Assembly (NCBI GenBank): GCA_963746955.1
Contig: CAVVDR010000017.1
Coordinates: 62,001-126,000, forward strand
Length of the DNA: 64,000 nucleotides
Reading direction: 5' to 3'
Source: DASQBT01 sp963746955
Lineage (GTDB): Bacteria; Pseudomonadota; Gammaproteobacteria; Burkholderiales; Thiobacillaceae
The position numbers and the translations under genes are program-made. Shown here in pieces: positions 9,597 to 18,248 of this stretch. Every line of letters starts with the position of its first letter. Positions within the stretch are counted from its first letter, which is position 1. The notes beneath the pieces are model-generated. The model did no database searches. It saw only the letters and a list, made by a program, of their open reading frames with translations, and was not told the origin of the DNA.

Positions 9597-11093
9597 ATGA
9601 CCTCCCTGGGTCGTGAAATCGAACTCAAGCTGCTGCTGCCGGCCGGCACCGCAGCGTTGCTGATCCATCCGCGGCTGAGTGGCACGCCACCCTTGCGCCA
9701 GAAGCTGCACACGGTGTATTTCGATACGCGGGATTTTGAACTGGCAAAACGCGGAGTGGCCCTGCGGATGAGACGTACCGGGCGGCGCTGGATACAGACC
9801 CTCAAGACTGGATCAGATTCCAGCGGGGGCTTGAGCGCCAGGGTCGAACTGGAGGCTCCCGTGTCCGGACCCGCAATCGAGTTCGACCGTTTCCCGGCCG
9901 ATGCATGGGATTACGTCCCGGAATCGCTGCAAAGCAAATTGGCACCGGTCTTTGAGACGCGATTCGCGCGCCGACTTTGGCGCGTGACGGGCATCTGGGG
10001 AAGTCAGATCGAAATCGCCCTGGATGAAGGGGAAATTCGCGCCGGCGCCAAGGCCGAGCCGATCCGAGAACTGGAACTGGAACTCAAGAGTGGTCGGCCG
10101 GATGCGTTGTTCGCGCTGGCGCTTGAGTTGGCCCGGAGCGTACCGTTGTGGCCGTGCGACCGCAGCAAGGCCGATCGCGGCGCGTGCCTGGCAAGGGACA
10201 TCGCCGCACACCCAATCAAGGCGACGCTACCCGACCTGGAGCGGCAATTGCAGCCGGCTGAGGCGTGGCGGATGATCGCCACTCAGTGCCTGCGCCAGTT
10301 TTCCGCGAACCTGCCGGGCATCGCCGATGACCAGGACGCGGAATACCTGCACCAGGCGCGTGTCACCCTGCGGCGGTTCCGTTCAGCCTATGCCTTGTTC
10401 AAACGCGGCTTGCCCCTGTCACAGTCCTTGCTGGCAGAGCTTAGGAATCTCAGTGCCAGTCTAGGCCCGGCGCGCGACTGGGACGTGTTCTGTACGCAGA
10501 CGCTGCCGCCGATCCTGGCCGCCGTTCCAAACAAGGGACCGCTTCAGCATCTCGCAGAACTGGCAGACCAGGCTCGCCGGCAGGCTCATGAGCAACTGGC
10601 GCATGACCTGCAATCGCCCGCTTGCGGACGGCTCTTGCTGGGCTTGGCACGCCGGTTGTCGGCGTCACCCAGGCATTTTGTCGCCGAGCTGCGGGATACG
10701 CGGCTGGATGCCTTTGCCGGCCGCCAACTCAAGAAGCGCTACTGGCAGGTCATGTCGTTGGCGAAAAATCCGCTCGTGAGCGCAGAGCAGCGGCACCGAT
10801 TTCGAATCAGCGTCAAGCGCTTGCGTTATGTGCTCGACTGTTTTGCCAGCCTGTATTCGCGCCGCCCGGTTGCCGTGATGAGCAAAGCGCTGGCGGATTT
10901 GCAGGATGCGCTGGGGCACATGAATGATCACGTTGTCGCACACCGTCTGATTAAGACCATTGACGACAAATCACCCGGCTTCGATCAGGCGGATGCCGCC
11001 GTGCATGGCTGGCTGGCTGCGATCGGGTTGCGGTTTGATCGCCGGCTTGCCGGTTGCCTGGAAAGGCTTTCAGCCGTGAAGCGATTCTGGTAG
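9597..11093 (+). CDS. CYTH and CHAD domain protein, probable inorganic triphosphatase
   Basis: A 498-residue protein. The N-terminal CYTH domain (about residues 1-200) has the ExExK signature (EIELK at residues 7-11) and hydrolyses triphosphates in characterised members such as YgiF. The C-terminal CHAD domain (about 215-498) is helical with conserved histidines and basic residues (LHQARVTLRRFRSAY and RFRISVKRLRYVLD), which bind polyphosphate in known examples. It lies divergent from ppk1, exactly where a polyphosphate-binding partner would be expected. The start at 9597 leaves the CYTH signature at its normal distance from the N-terminus. Confidence 0.93.
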   Translation: MTSLGREIELKLLLPAGTAALLIHPRLSGTPPLRQKLHTVYFDTRDFELAKRGVALRMRRTGRRWIQTLKTGSDSSGGLSARVELEAPVSGPAIEFDRFPADAWDYVPESLQSKLAPVFETRFARRLWRVTGIWGSQIEIALDEGEIRAGAKAEPIRELELELKSGRPDALFALALELARSVPLWPCDRSKADRGACLARDIAAHPIKATLPDLERQLQPAEAWRMIATQCLRQFSANLPGIADDQDAEYLHQARVTLRRFRSAYALFKRGLPLSQSLLAELRNLSASLGPARDWDVFCTQTLPPILAAVPNKGPLQHLAELADQARRQAHEQLAHDLQSPACGRLLLGLARRLSASPRHFVAELRDTRLDAFAGRQLKKRYWQVMSLAKNPLVSAEQRHRFRISVKRLRYVLDCFASLYSRRPVAVMSKALADLQDALGHMNDHVVAHRLIKTIDDKSPGFDQADAAVHGWLAAIGLRFDRRLAGCLERLSAVKRFW

Positions 11094-11248
11094 AACCTTG
11101 CGGCAGAATTTCTCCGGAGCATGCCGTCGTCCTGCGTCAAGCAAGCTCAGCAGTTCTCCCGCTGGCGGACACAAGCCTGTAATCGAACATTAATCATTCC
11201 TGAATATTGTGCCATCCAGCGCATTGGAACATCTGAAGAGGAGACCTT

Positions 11249-11698
11249 ATGCACCTGTTGTTGTGGCGACATGCGGAAGCGGAAGACGGGGCCGATGATC
11301 TTGCCCGCCGACTGACTGCACGCGGGAAAAAGCAAGCCCAACGCGTCGCGGCCTGGCTAACTGCCTGTCTGCCGAATGAAGCGCTGGTGCTGGTCAGTCC
11401 GGCGGCGCGTTGCCAGGAGACAGCCCGAACGCTGGGGCGAAAAATGGATACTCGGGACGACCTGGCCCCAGGGGCAGATGCCGAAACCCTGCTGACCGCG
11501 GCGGGATGGCCCCAGGGGCCCGAGTGGGTGCTGATCGTCGGCCATCAGCCCACTCTCGGTGAAGTGGCAGCAAAGCTGCTGGGAGCGCCTGAAGGCCTGA
11601 GCTTGCGCAAGGGAGGCCTGATGTGGTTTGAATTGCGTCAGCGCAACCGGGAACAGGAAGTGGTGCTGCGTGCCGTGATCGGTCCGGATCTCGTTTGA
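11249..11698 (+). CDS. sixA: Phosphohistidine phosphatase SixA
   Basis: A 149-residue histidine-phosphatase-superfamily protein. The RH catalytic motif is at the N-terminus (LLLWRHAEAED), a conserved arginine lies in SPAARCQETA and the second catalytic histidine in VGHQPTLGE. Length and start match SixA, which dephosphorylates histidine phosphotransfer domains or PTSNtr components. A GAGGAG ribosome site precedes the ATG. It sits 155 bases after the CYTH-CHAD gene, an association often seen for these families. Confidence 0.9.
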   Translation: MHLLLWRHAEAEDGADDLARRLTARGKKQAQRVAAWLTACLPNEALVLVSPAARCQETARTLGRKMDTRDDLAPGADAETLLTAAGWPQGPEWVLIVGHQPTLGEVAAKLLGAPEGLSLRKGGLMWFELRQRNREQEVVLRAVIGPDLV

Positions 11699-11738
11699 AA
11701 GGCGTGAGGGGCGAGGCGGATCAAGGACACCCGCAAGG

Positions 11739-12710
11739 CTATCGGACAGCCTTGGCGGACTTTGCGCGCGATGGACGGGCGCTGGCCGATTTGCGCGGAT
11801 CGCGGGGAAACTCCGTAATGTTGGTACCGGCGTTCTGCAAATGGCCAAGGAACGTGCGTGCCACGACCGACAGCTGTTTCCCCTTGGGCCAGGAGACATA
11901 CCAGTTGCCCCGGATTGGGAAGTGTTCCACGTCGAGTACCGCAATTTGACTCATGGCGGCATCCAGCGCGAGCGTATGACGTGAGAGAACCGATACGCCT
12001 AGTCCGCCGGCGATGGCCTGCTTGATCGCTTCGTTGCTGCCGAGTTCCATTCTGATATTGACCTTAAGCCGGTGCTTGGCGAGCAGCCGCTCCAGCGCTT
12101 GGCGCGTGCCAGAGCCCGGTTCGCGCATTAAAAACGGTTCCTGGGCCAGGCGTTTGAGCGGAATGTGTGTCTTGCCCGCGAGGGGGTGGCCGATCGGCGC
12201 GAGCACGACCAGTGGATTCTCCAGAAACGGATGGCATTCAACATCCAACTCCTCAGGCGGCTGGCCCGTAATGTAGAGGTCGTCCTGGTTGTCCAGAAAG
12301 CGTTCGAGCACGCGTTCGCGGTTGGTGACCTTCAATGCCACTTCGATGCCCGGATAGTGTTGACAGAAGGAGCCCAGCAGGCGCGGAGCAACGTACTTGG
12401 CGGTTGTCACCACGGCGAGTCTCAGCCGCCCTTTCTTCATTCCCTTCATGTCCGAGATGGTCATTTCAAAACGCGCCAGCTGTTCCGAGATTTCACGGCA
12501 GGTGGCGAACAGCGCGTGCCCGGCGTCGGTCAGGTGGATGCGTTTGCCCAATTGCTCGAACAAGGGCAGGCCCACCGCGTCGGTGAGTTTCTTGATCTGC
12601 ATCGAGACGGTGGGCTGGGTCAGGTGCAATTCCTCGGCCGCACGCGTGAAACTGCCAAGGCTCGCGATGGCCTCGAAAACCTCGAATTGGCGAAAGGTGG
12701 TGTGCCGCAT
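11739..12710 (-). CDS. cbbR: LysR-type regulator of the RuBisCO operon, CbbR
   Basis: A 323-residue LysR family protein. The N-terminal helix-turn-helix reads FTRAAEELHLTQPTVSMQIKK and the effector-binding domain spans about residues 90-295. The C-terminus is basic (RKSASARPSRAKSAK). It is transcribed divergently from cbbL with a 152-base gap, the classical arrangement for CbbR, which activates cbb operons in response to metabolites such as RuBP or NADPH. The gene identity rests on family similarity and this position. Confidence 0.92.
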   Translation of the reverse strand: MRHTTFRQFEVFEAIASLGSFTRAAEELHLTQPTVSMQIKKLTDAVGLPLFEQLGKRIHLTDAGHALFATCREISEQLARFEMTISDMKGMKKGRLRLAVVTTAKYVAPRLLGSFCQHYPGIEVALKVTNRERVLERFLDNQDDLYITGQPPEELDVECHPFLENPLVVLAPIGHPLAGKTHIPLKRLAQEPFLMREPGSGTRQALERLLAKHRLKVNIRMELGSNEAIKQAIAGGLGVSVLSRHTLALDAAMSQIAVLDVEHFPIRGNWYVSWPKGKQLSVVARTFLGHLQNAGTNITEFPRDPRKSASARPSRAKSAKAVR

Positions 12711-12862
12711 GGCCGCGCGTCCGGTGATTTAGATATAGATAGTACTCTATCATAATGATCGAAAAAATTGACTTTCATTTATGGTTGATCCGGTTAGAGT
12801 TACATCCACATTCCGAAATTATCGGGAATGGGATTATCCAATTACCTGAGGAGAGATGAACC
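12711..12862. promoter_or_regulatory. cbbR-cbbL divergent control region with candidate CbbR site
   Basis: This AT-rich gap separates the two divergent genes. Near the cbbR end, overlapping inverted repeats lie around 12735-12751 (GATAG-TACT-CTATC, 5-bp arms). A second imperfect inverted repeat, TTCCGA-N5-TCGGGAA, spans 12811-12828. CbbR sites generally follow a T-N11-A pattern with two half-sites, which these could satisfy; assignment is inference. A GAGGAGAG ribosome site precedes the cbbL ATG at 12863. Confidence 0.5.
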
Positions 12863-14350
12863 ATGAGTGGGCAAGCTGCCGGCGGCACTATCCAGGACGC
12901 CAAGGAACGTTACAAGTCGGGCGTCATTCCGTACAAGAAAATGGGCTATTGGGAGCCAGATTACAAACCCAAGGACACCGATGTCATCGCCATGTTCCGC
13001 ATCACTCCTCAGCCAGGAGTGGATGCAGACGAGGCCGCGGCTGCGGTGGCGGGCGAGTCATCCACGGCCACCTGGACCGTGGTCTGGACCGACCGCCTGA
13101 CCGCCTGCGAGCTTTATCGCGCCAAAGCCTACCGCGTTGACCCCGTGCCCAATACCGGCCCGGGCACCAAGAGCGAAGCGCAGTATTTTGCCTACATTGC
13201 CTATGACCTCGACCTGTTCGAGCCCGGCTCCATCGCCAACCTCACCGCCTCGATCATCGGCAACGTGTTTGGCTTCAAGGCGGTGAAAGCCCTACGTCTT
13301 GAGGATATGCGCATTCCGGTGGCGTATCTCAAGACCTTCCAGGGTCCGGCCACCGGCATCGTTGTCGAGCGCGAGCGCCTCGACAAGTTCGGCCGGCCGC
13401 TGCTTGGCGCCACCACCAAGCCCAAGCTCGGCCTGTCCGGCCGCAACTACGGGCGCGTGGTGTACGAGGCCCTCAAGGGCGGGCTGGATTTCGTCAAGGA
13501 CGACGAGAACATCAACTCGCAGCCCTTCATGCATTGGCGTGACCGGTTCCTCTATTGCATGGAGGCAGTGAACAAGGCTTCCGCCGCGACCGGCGAGGTC
13601 AAGGGCCATTACCTCAACGTCACTGCCGGCACCATGGAAGACATGTATGAGCGCGCCGAGTTTGCCAAGTCGCTTGGCTCCGTCATCATCATGATCGACC
13701 TGGTGATCGGCTACACCGCGATCCAGTCGATGGCCAAATGGGCGCGCAAGAACGACATGGTCCTGCACTTGCACCGCGCCGGTAATTCGACCTACTCGCG
13801 GCAGAAAAATCACGGCATGAACTTCCGCGTCATCTGTAAATGGATGCGCATGGCAGGCGTGGACCATATTCACGCCGGCACGGTGGTCGGCAAGCTCGAA
13901 GGCGATCCCCTCATGATCAAGGGTTTCTACGACACGCTGCGCGATACGCACACGCCGCAAAGCCTGGAGCACGGCCTGTTCTTCGAGCAGGACTGGGCTT
14001 CGCTCAACAAGGTGATGCCGGTGGCCTCGGGCGGCATCCATGCCGGCCAGATGCACCAGTTGATCCATTATCTGGGCGAGGACGTCATCCTGCAGTTCGG
14101 CGGCGGCACCATCGGCCACCCGATGGGCATTCAGGCCGGCGCGACTGCAAACCGCGTGGCGCTTGAGGCGATGATACTGGCGCGCAACGAAGGCCGGGAT
14201 TACCTGCGCGAGGGTCCGCAAATTCTCGAGAACGCGGCCAAGACCTGCACCCCGCTCAAGGCCGCGCTGGATACCTGGAAGGACATCAGCTTCAATTACG
14301 AATCCACCGACACGGCCGACTTCGTGCCGACGGCGACGACAAGCAATTAA
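12863..14350 (+). CDS. cbbL: RuBisCO large subunit, red-type Form I
   Basis: A 495-residue protein that fixes CO2 onto ribulose-1,5-bisphosphate. The N-terminus (KERYKSGVIPYKKMGYWEP) and the presence of a cbbX gene place it in the red-type Form IC/ID group. Active-site features include GLDFVKDDENINSQPFMHW with the carbamylated lysine, TKPKLGLSGRNYGR, HLHRAGNSTYSRQ (loop histidine and arginine), HAGTVVGKLEGD (loop 6 lysine) and LQFGGGTIGHPMG. All catalytic motifs look intact. It is first in the cbbLSX operon, followed by cbbS after 19 bases. Confidence 0.97.
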   Translation: MSGQAAGGTIQDAKERYKSGVIPYKKMGYWEPDYKPKDTDVIAMFRITPQPGVDADEAAAAVAGESSTATWTVVWTDRLTACELYRAKAYRVDPVPNTGPGTKSEAQYFAYIAYDLDLFEPGSIANLTASIIGNVFGFKAVKALRLEDMRIPVAYLKTFQGPATGIVVERERLDKFGRPLLGATTKPKLGLSGRNYGRVVYEALKGGLDFVKDDENINSQPFMHWRDRFLYCMEAVNKASAATGEVKGHYLNVTAGTMEDMYERAEFAKSLGSVIIMIDLVIGYTAIQSMAKWARKNDMVLHLHRAGNSTYSRQKNHGMNFRVICKWMRMAGVDHIHAGTVVGKLEGDPLMIKGFYDTLRDTHTPQSLEHGLFFEQDWASLNKVMPVASGGIHAGQMHQLIHYLGEDVILQFGGGTIGHPMGIQAGATANRVALEAMILARNEGRDYLREGPQILENAAKTCTPLKAALDTWKDISFNYESTDTADFVPTATTSN

Positions 14351-14369
14351 TTTTGGAGGAGCAACAATT

Positions 14370-14804
14370 ATGATGACCAATCAAGGCAACCGCATTACGC
14401 AGGGCCAGTTTTCCTTCCTGCCCGACCTTACCGACGAGCAGATCACCGCGCAGATCAAGTACGCGTTGACCAATGGCTGGGCGGTAAGTGTGGAATATAC
14501 GGACGATCCCCATCCGCGCAACACCTACTGGGAAATGTACGGCATGCCCATGTTCGACCTGAAGGACCCGGCCGGCATCATGATGGAGATCAATGAATGC
14601 CGGAAGACTTTTCCCAAGCATTACATCCGCGTGACAGCCTTCGATTCCTCGCGCGGCGTGGAGAGTTTGCACATGTCCTACCTGGTCAACCGGCCGAAAG
14701 TCGAGCCCGGTTTTGGACTGGCGCGCCAGGAGGGACCGGGACGCCAGGTTCACTACACGATACACAGCTATGCCACGGACAAACCCGAGGGCGAACGCTA
14801 CTGA
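14370..14804 (+). CDS. cbbS: RuBisCO small subunit, red-type
   Basis: A 144-residue small subunit. It starts MMTNQGNRITQGQFSFLPDL and contains the conserved YWEMYGMPMFDLKDP segment. The C-terminal extension (HYTIHSYATDKPEG) is characteristic of red-type small subunits, where it forms a beta-hairpin in the central pore. A strong TTGGAGGAG ribosome site precedes the start. It forms the L8S8 holoenzyme with CbbL. Confidence 0.96.
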   Translation: MMTNQGNRITQGQFSFLPDLTDEQITAQIKYALTNGWAVSVEYTDDPHPRNTYWEMYGMPMFDLKDPAGIMMEINECRKTFPKHYIRVTAFDSSRGVESLHMSYLVNRPKVEPGFGLARQEGPGRQVHYTIHSYATDKPEGERY

Positions 14805-14818
14805 TAGCCGGACCAGCA

Positions 14819-14840
14819 GGGGGGCGGATCATGGCCCCCC
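14819..14840 (+). other. GC-rich hairpin between cbbS and cbbX
   Basis: A perfect 7-bp stem GGGGGGC / GCCCCCC (14819-14825 and 14834-14840) with an 8-base loop lies between cbbS and cbbX. No T-tract follows, so it is more likely an attenuator or RNA-stability element than a full terminator. It could lower cbbX expression relative to cbbLS. Confidence 0.5.
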
Positions 14841-14877
14841 ATTCTATGTCTGTTCTTGACTAGCCTGGAGTTCAAAC

Positions 14878-15852
14878 ATGACCGAGCGTGGGGAAGACGC
14901 GCCTGTGCCGGCGAAGGCCTTGTATGCCGTTCCCGATGACACTCCGGTGGATCTCGCGGCCGCCTTGCGCGACTCGCATGTGCAGGAGGTTCTCGACAAG
15001 CTCGACCGCGAACTGGTGGGGCTGAAACCGGTCAAGACCCGCATTCGCGAAACCGCGTCGCTGTTGCTGGTCGACCGCGTGCGCAAGGAACTGGGTCTGA
15101 CCGCGGGGGCGCCCTCGCTGCACATGTGTTTCACTGGCAATCCCGGCACCGGCAAGACCACGGTGGCGCTGCGCATGGCCGAAATTCTGCATCGTCTGGG
15201 CTATGTGCGCGAGGGACACCTGGTTGCGGTCACGCGCGATGATCTGGTCGGGCAATACATCGGCCACACCGCGCCCAAGACCAAGGAGGTGCTGAAGAAA
15301 GCGATGGGCGGGGTGTTGTTCATCGACGAGGCCTATTACCTGTACAAGCCCGAGAACGAACGCGACTACGGCGCCGAGTCCATCGAAATCCTGCTGCAGG
15401 TGATGGAAAACAACCGCGACGACCTGGTGGTGATCTTGGCCGGTTACAAGGACAAGATGGATCGCTTTTTCCAGAGCAATCCCGGCATGTCCTCGCGAAT
15501 TGCGCATCATCTCGATTTTCCCGACTACCAGGCTGATGAGTTGCTGGCGATCGCCGGTATCATGCTCGAAAACACCCAGTATCGCTTCAGTTCTGAGGCT
15601 GAGCGGGCGTTTCGCGAATATATCGCACGGCGCATGAAAATGCCGCACTTCGCCAATGCGCGCTCGGTGCGCAATGCACTGGATCGCGCACGTCTGCGCC
15701 AGGCCAACCGTCTGTTCGCGCGTTCCGGTGCCCAACTGACAAAGAAGGACCTCGTTACGCTGGAACCCGATGACATACTGGCGAGCCGGGTATTCAAGGA
15801 AGGGGTTCCGGACACGGAGGGGAAAGATGCGCGCGAGTCGGCAGGCGAATAA
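14878..15852 (+). CDS. cbbX: Red-type RuBisCO activase CbbX (AAA+)
   Basis: A 324-residue AAA+ ATPase that removes inhibitory sugar phosphates from red-type RuBisCO by pulling on the CbbL C-terminus. The Walker A motif is GNPGTGKTT (about residues 86-94), Walker B is GVLFIDEAYYL, the pore-loop region lies around YIGHTAPKTKE, and the sensor/arginine-finger region is NPGMSSRI. Length and start agree with CbbX, and it directly follows cbbS. Confidence 0.96.
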   Translation: MTERGEDAPVPAKALYAVPDDTPVDLAAALRDSHVQEVLDKLDRELVGLKPVKTRIRETASLLLVDRVRKELGLTAGAPSLHMCFTGNPGTGKTTVALRMAEILHRLGYVREGHLVAVTRDDLVGQYIGHTAPKTKEVLKKAMGGVLFIDEAYYLYKPENERDYGAESIEILLQVMENNRDDLVVILAGYKDKMDRFFQSNPGMSSRIAHHLDFPDYQADELLAIAGIMLENTQYRFSSEAERAFREYIARRMKMPHFANARSVRNALDRARLRQANRLFARSGAQLTKKDLVTLEPDDILASRVFKEGVPDTEGKDARESAGE

Positions 15853-15885
15853 CGCCGGGCCGTCGCTGCGCCGGAGCCTTCAGCA

Positions 15886-16266
15886 GTGACGCGCTGGCTG
15901 CGCGACATCGCGCCGCTACGGGTGTGGCCCAAGACCATTCCCGCCGCACATTACAATTGCGTTCGATTGGCGTTCAAACGCCTGGGCTGTCCGTTGCGCC
16001 TTGAGCTCCAGCGTCCCGCCATGATCCTGCTGCTGGACGAAGATCTCTGGGCCGGGATGGCCCCATGGGATGAAGACCTGCCGCTGCTCGCCTGGAGCGA
16101 ATTCGATACTCGCCGATCCGGCCTGGATCAACCGGTGGCCTGCCGCCTGCACCTCTACCACGCGCATGCAGGCTTGCTGATGGGCATGGCGCTTGACGCC
16201 CTCGACGCCGGCCTCAGGGCGCGCCTCAATGCGCATCGCGCGAGCACAACCATCGACAGATACTGA
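15886..16266 (+). CDS. Small protein of unknown function downstream of cbbX
   Basis: A 126-residue frame starting at a GTG and lying 33 bases after cbbX on the same strand, hence probably cotranscribed. The composition is protein-like (PLRVWPKTIPAAHYNCVRLAF, DEDLWAGMAPWDEDLPLLAW), with no signal peptide, membrane helix or known motif. I do not recognise the family. Its position suggests a role tied to the cbb operon, but no function is proposed. Confidence 0.6.
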   Translation: MTRWLRDIAPLRVWPKTIPAAHYNCVRLAFKRLGCPLRLELQRPAMILLLDEDLWAGMAPWDEDLPLLAWSEFDTRRSGLDQPVACRLHLYHAHAGLLMGMALDALDAGLRARLNAHRASTTIDRY

Positions 16267-16360
16267 AGGCCGACGCCACTGACGCGCCGCCGGATTCGGG
16301 AACCGCAAATCCATGTCCGGTGGAACTGCGTCGTGCGAAGGGTTCCGAACTGTATGGTTT

Positions 16361-16735
16361 TCAGATCGTTCCGAACAGGCGGCGGAGTTCCTGCTTGAGG
16401 GTTTCCGCCGCAAATGGCTTGGGCAGGAAACCGTCCACTCCAGATCGGCGGGCGATGGCCTGTTGTTCCTCTCCGGACTCGGCCGAGATCATCAATATCC
16501 GCATGCCCGCAAACGCAGGTTGGGCGCGCACCCGTTGTACCAGCTCCAGTCCGCTCATCTCAGGCATTACCCAGTCGGTCAGCAACAGGTCATAACGGTT
16601 CGTCTGCAGCATGGACCACGCCAGGAAGGCGGAGTTGGCTTCGGCAATCTTCACACCGGGCACGCCTCTCAGGGCAATGCGAATCACTGTCCGCACGGTC
16701 AGGAAATCATCCACCACCAGGATGCTTAAGCTCAT
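16361..16735 (-). CDS. CheY-like single-domain response regulator
   Basis: A 124-residue stand-alone receiver domain. The acidic pair is in ILVVDDFLTVR, the phosphoacceptor aspartate in LLTDWVMPEMSG, the conserved Ser/Thr in ILMISAES and the lysine in GFLPKPFAA. It has no output domain, as in chemotaxis CheY. It is transcribed away from the fli cluster, whose first gene starts 160 bases to the right, so a motility or export-switch role is plausible but not shown. Confidence 0.9.
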   Translation of the reverse strand: MSLSILVVDDFLTVRTVIRIALRGVPGVKIAEANSAFLAWSMLQTNRYDLLLTDWVMPEMSGLELVQRVRAQPAFAGMRILMISAESGEEQQAIARRSGVDGFLPKPFAAETLKQELRRLFGTI

Positions 16736-16780
16736 GCCAGTGACCCTATCCGTGCAGGGCTTTCATTCGTGCCTTGCAGC

Positions 16781-16786
16781 TATAAT
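16781..16786 (+). promoter_or_regulatory. Candidate -10 element upstream of fliF
   Basis: A perfect TATAAT lies about 112 bases before the fliF start in the CheY/fliF divergent gap. No good -35 hexamer is seen at 16-18 bases upstream, so this is a weak candidate only. No clear sigma-28 or sigma-54 promoter was recognised. Confidence 0.25.
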
Positions 16787-16898
16787 CGCCGTGGGAACCT
16801 CTCGTCAAGTCCCTCATGAGCCATGCTGGACTTAATCCGGGGTTCCGACACAATACCGAGTATGGAAGACTGGCGCATTTTGCAACTGTTGAAATCTA

Positions 16899-18248
16899 AT
16901 GGCGGAATTCGTTCTTTCGCCTGAACGCCTCTGGTCTGCTTTCAGATCACAGAGCCTGCCGATTCGGGCGCTGTGGGCAGGTGTTCCAATCCTGGCTGCT
17001 GTTCTGCTTTTCAATCTCGGCACAAACTTGAAGCAGCCTGTATATGCGCCTTTGTACGAGCATCTGTCTGACCGCGACAGCGGGACGGTCCTGGCGGCTC
17101 TGGACAAACTCAATGTACAGTACAAAGTGGTGAATGGGGCCATTCAGGTTCCGGCTCTGGAGGTGGATGCAACCCGCTTTCGCCTCGCAGCGCAAGGCCT
17201 TCCCAAGGGCGAAAACGGGGGCTTTGATGCCATGGCGGCGCCGACTTTGGGCATGACCAGTTTTCAGGAACAGCTCGACTACCAGCATGCGCTCGAGGCG
17301 GAACTCTCCCATACCCTGGAAGGCCTTGCGCCGGTGGCTTCGGCCAGGGTGCATCTGGCTCTGCCCAAGGCGAGCGCGTTCCTGCGCGACGGCCCGCAAC
17401 CTTCTGCGGCAGTGCTGATCAAGACCAAGGCCGGCATGAGCCTGGATGAGGAGCAAATTCAATCCATCCGGCAAATCGTTGCGAAAGGCGTGCCGCGCAT
17501 GGCCGCAACCCAGGTGGGCATCGTCGATCAGCAGGGCGAGCTGCTGGCGCGCGCGGAGGAAGCGGAGCGGCAGTCTTTGAGCCCGGACCAACAGGAGGCG
17601 GTTCGGAGGACTGAAGCGGAACTCGCCAATCGCGTGACAGAAGCTTTGGCGCCTTGGCTCGGCAAGGCAAATATCCGGGTCCAGGTGACGGCGCGGCTGA
17701 ATTTCGCCGAGACCGAGGTCACGCGTGAGCGAGCGCATTCGGGCATTAAGGGATTGACTGACCGCACGGTTCGGCGGACCCACGAACCCTCAGGCCGCAT
17801 CGAACGGCTGACTGCCCTGGTAGTGGTGAATGAAACCAGCCTGCCGGAAAGCGAGCGCCAAGCCCCGGTGACGCAAAAGAGAATTCAGCAACTGGCAAGC
17901 CAGGCGCTGGGCATGGACCGCCATCGGCGCGACAGCCTGCAGGTGGTCCTGCTGCCCTTTGAACAGGCGCCAACAAGAATTCCCCAAGTGCCAGTTTCTG
18001 TACGCGTACCGGACGAGCCGAGGCCCGAGCGGATATCCTGGACAGGCGCTATAGCCCTGGCAATTTCTGCCCTGCTGGGGATGGGCGTGTTGTGGCAACT
18101 GATGATCCGTCGCAAGCAGGAGAAGCCTGTCGAACCCGCTGAACCGGTCGTTTCGCCTTTCGATGCCGCGTTGCAAACAGCGCGTGAATCTGTTCTGGCG
18201 GATCCGGCCCGGGCTGCCAGCGTGATACGCCTATGGGTGCAATCGTGA
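16899..18248 (+). CDS. fliF: FliF-like MS-ring protein, short
   Basis: A 449-residue MS-ring protein. The first transmembrane helix (ALWAGVPILAAVLLFNLG) is near the N-terminus. The periplasmic ring-building regions follow, with the family signature DYQHALEAELSHTLEGL and SARVHLALPKASAFLRD. The second helix is at about 383-404 (AIALAISALLGMGVLWQLM). A short cytoplasmic tail ends in RAASVIRLWVQS, the FliG-binding segment. Typical FliF proteins are about 530-570 residues; this one is shortened mainly in the collar region and the tail. The stop overlaps the fliG start (GTGA). Confidence 0.9.
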   Translation: MAEFVLSPERLWSAFRSQSLPIRALWAGVPILAAVLLFNLGTNLKQPVYAPLYEHLSDRDSGTVLAALDKLNVQYKVVNGAIQVPALEVDATRFRLAAQGLPKGENGGFDAMAAPTLGMTSFQEQLDYQHALEAELSHTLEGLAPVASARVHLALPKASAFLRDGPQPSAAVLIKTKAGMSLDEEQIQSIRQIVAKGVPRMAATQVGIVDQQGELLARAEEAERQSLSPDQQEAVRRTEAELANRVTEALAPWLGKANIRVQVTARLNFAETEVTRERAHSGIKGLTDRTVRRTHEPSGRIERLTALVVVNETSLPESERQAPVTQKRIQQLASQALGMDRHRRDSLQVVLLPFEQAPTRIPQVPVSVRVPDEPRPERISWTGAIALAISALLGMGVLWQLMIRRKQEKPVEPAEPVVSPFDAALQTARESVLADPARAASVIRLWVQS

